Of a stretch of DNA of 24,373 nucleotides, positions 23,175 through 24,373 are shown piece by piece. Both the position numbers and the translations under genes were made by a program. Numbering within the stretch: the stretch's first letter is position 1; every line of letters begins with the position of its first letter. Source of the DNA: a virus; IMG/VR virus record IMGVR_UViG_3300040807_000807, positions 1 to 24,373 of that record, one strand, 5' to 3'. The notes under the pieces were generated by a model that had not been told where the DNA came from, did no database searches, and was given only the letters and a program-made list of their open reading frames with translations.

Positions 23175-23825
23175 TCACTTAGTTCGCCATCGTCTAAAGC
23201 GATTAGGATCTAGACGTACATTTCTGTCTGTAGCTTTAAAAGCGCCGTGGTTAAGATCAAGGATGTTGTAACCCTTGCTTCTTGTATCAGCACCTTTAGA
23301 TTTAGCTCCATAATATAGCTCTAACTGAGCAATGTAATTGTCTACTGCGCCATCGCCTTGACTTAACATTTGATATTGTCTAGCTGCTTGAGTTGTAATA
23401 TCCTTTTGAACAGGAGTATCCATGTTTTCCCAAGATACTTTTTCAATAATCTCAGCAGTGTAAGTTCCGTCAGGAAAGATATTTGTATTATCGGTTAAGT
23501 TAAAAAAATAAGGCGTAGCTTCCCAGCCTCTAGTGACAATACGAGCGTACTCGACATCCTTTTGCGCTGCTGAAACAAGTGTAATCATCTCAGCAGAAAG
23601 CGTATCAACTCCAATGTACATAATCCCACTAATAGGGGTAAAGTCTCGCAAAGTAATATTGTTAGCAAGTCCTCTAGCTTGAGCGTCAATGGTTTTTTGC
23701 TCTAAAATCTGTTCGGCAATAGATGTATCCACGCCAGAACTTGCGGTTAAACTAGTTACTGGAGTTTCGCCTGATAGTAGAAGCATTTCATTAACAGCTT
23801 GTAGTTTTGTATAAGCTCCCATCAT
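23175..23825 (-). CDS. Tail tubular protein A (gp11-like gatekeeper), 216 aa
   Basis: The N-terminus AYTKLQAVNEMLLLSGETPV is the signature of the T7 gp11 family (L-x-A-V-N-x-M-L-x-x-I/S-G-E-x-P-V), followed by AEQILEQKTIDAQARGLANN and a C-terminal AARQYQMLSQGDGAVDNYIA. Length agrees with T7 gp11 (196 aa). It forms the adaptor ring between portal and nozzle. Two ATGs in tandem (23825, 23822) follow AGGAG at 3 and 6 nt; the second has the better spacing, so the mature N-terminus may be MGAYTK. It is the first gene after the post-capsid hairpin and is followed by gp12 after 7 nt. Confidence 0.95.
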   Translation of the reverse strand: MMGAYTKLQAVNEMLLLSGETPVTSLTASSGVDTSIAEQILEQKTIDAQARGLANNITLRDFTPISGIMYIGVDTLSAEMITLVSAAQKDVEYARIVTRGWEATPYFFNLTDNTNIFPDGTYTAEIIEKVSWENMDTPVQKDITTQAARQYQMLSQGDGAVDNYIAQLELYYGAKSKGADTRSKGYNILDLNHGAFKATDRNVRLDPNRFRRWRTK

Positions 23826-23851
23826 AATCTCCTATAAAGTTGTAAAGCCGA

Positions 23852-23873
23852 GTGACCCCCGCAAAGGGGCCAC
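23852..23873 (-). terminator. GC-rich hairpin after capsid gene, weak or T7-Tphi-like terminator
   Basis: The arms GTGACCCC (23852-23859) and GGGGCCAC (23866-23873) pair with one mismatch over a 6-nt loop. No uninterrupted T-run follows (CGGCTTTAC), so as a factor-independent terminator for a bacterial polymerase it is weak. T7 has its phage-polymerase terminator at this same place, right after the capsid gene, which makes partial termination or mRNA processing likely. Confidence 0.5.
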
Positions 23874-23880
23874 CCGGGTA

Positions 23881-23948
23881 GATATTGATCACCACCTCTC
23901 TGTGTGTAATAGGGTATAAAGCCTAACCACGAACAGAGAGTTAATATC
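23881..23948 (-). other. Long-armed inverted repeat overlapping the capsid stop codon
   Basis: CTCTCTGT (23896-23903) is the inverse of ACAGAGAG (23933-23940), and outside it GATATT (23881-23886) is the inverse of AATATC (23943-23948), which runs into the capsid TGA at 23947-23949. The minus-strand RNA could fold into a two-part stem with a 29-nt loop. Together with the next hairpin it makes the 121-nt gap highly structured. No gene is seen in it. Confidence 0.45.
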
Positions 23949-24373
23949 AGGTGTTGACAACGACAGCAGCACTACCAGAGTACTCGCCAGTCATGCCAAG
24001 ATCAGTACGGAAGTCCGCCTTCTCAAGAGTACTATTAGAATCACTACCGTCAGTAACAGCTGCGGTGCAGACAATCGAAGCACACTCTGGCTTAAGAACG
24101 CCAGTACCGCTCATCATCGAAGCGACGGTGAAGACAGTGTTGCGACGAACGTCATCAACGGTGTCAACCTTAAGGCCGGTCTTCTGAATAGAAGCAACAG
24201 CACCGCTCTGCCAGATGCAAGCCTGTACACCTAGATCATCAAATGCTAGGTTGTAGCGATCTTCGCCAATCTTGTAAGCAGTGTCGTTTGCAGGAATGTT
24301 AGGCATGTGGTTAGTCTTAACAATCTTGCAACCCATGTACTCAAGCGAGTCCTGAATTGCCATCATGCCTTCA
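23947..24373 (-). CDS. Major capsid protein, C-terminal 141 residues (5' end outside window)
   Basis: The frame is open to the window edge (the codons before the internal Met at 24366 read Glu-Gly) and ends at TGA 23947. The segment LGVQACIWQSGAVASIQKTG, then VRRNTVFTVASMMSGTGVLK and PECAS, lines up with the end of T7 gp10-family capsids (the H-x-SAVGTVKL, then I-x-A-K-YAMGHGVLRPECA region). After it comes a Ser/Thr/Ala-rich tail of about 40 residues. It forms the HK97-fold shell. The internal Met that begins the visible frame is not a real start. Confidence 0.9.
   Translation of the reverse strand, partial: EGMMAIQDSLEYMGCKIVKTNHMPNIPANDTAYKIGEDRYNLAFDDLGVQACIWQSGAVASIQKTGLKVDTVDDVRRNTVFTVASMMSGTGVLKPECASIVCTAAVTDGSDSNSTLEKADFRTDLGMTGEYSGSAAVVVNT

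Noticed and set aside
23905-23935. TTTATA-like bacterial -10 box in the capsid-gp11 spacer
   Set aside because: No matching -35 at proper distance, and A/T-rich hexamers are common here.

Overview
The window is a late-gene block of a T7-like podovirus (Autographiviridae-type, most likely from a marine bacterium). All genes supported here lie on the minus strand, so transcription runs from base 24373 towards base 1. Recognisable homologues are the end of the major capsid protein (23947-24373), tail tubular proteins A/gp11 (23175-23825) and B/gp12 (19670-23167), a tail fibre with a T7 gp17-like N-terminus (16816-18882), a 3-TM holin (14744-15151), both terminase subunits (TerS 10655-10855, TerL 8855-10606) and three internal core proteins (7755-8420, 3986-7741, 1-3952). 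No RNA polymerase, replication gene, integrase, tRNA, IS element or CRISPR array is visible. No endolysin is recognisable. The rest of the genome lies outside the window.

Layout in the direction of transcription: (1) capsid, hairpin, gp11, gp12, strong intrinsic terminator (19616-19654). (2) Host-contact module: an unknown 239-aa protein, the tail fibre with two 60-residue repeats, an unknown 120-aa protein, and a right-handed beta-helix protein, closed by about 106 nt of structured non-coding DNA and a second strong terminator (15167-15204). (3) Holin plus a one-TM coiled-coil protein. (4) A cluster of very small Lys/Arg-rich proteins (34-100 aa, 13531-14448), an SGNH-family hydrolase, another small basic Cys protein, a secreted dockerin-bearing protein and two tiny membrane proteins, most joined by stop/start overlaps. 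(5) TerS, TerL, a short sulfotransferase-like P-loop protein, and the gp14/gp15/gp16-like internal virion proteins.

Relative to T7, whose late order is capsid-11-12-13-14-15-16-fibre-holin-TerS-TerL, the fibre, lysis and terminase block here sits between gp12 and the internal core genes. Bases of about 14745-16785 (holin, beta-helix, most of the 120-aa gene) are clearly richer in G+C than both flanks, which suggests a recently exchanged module. The genes make sense together as a virion-assembly, host-recognition and release operon. The SGNH hydrolase and beta-helix protein are candidates for acting on host surface glycans. The secreted dockerin protein and the coupled micro-gene cluster are the least explained parts.

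Family names were assigned by reading the translations and from memory of families; no database search was run.
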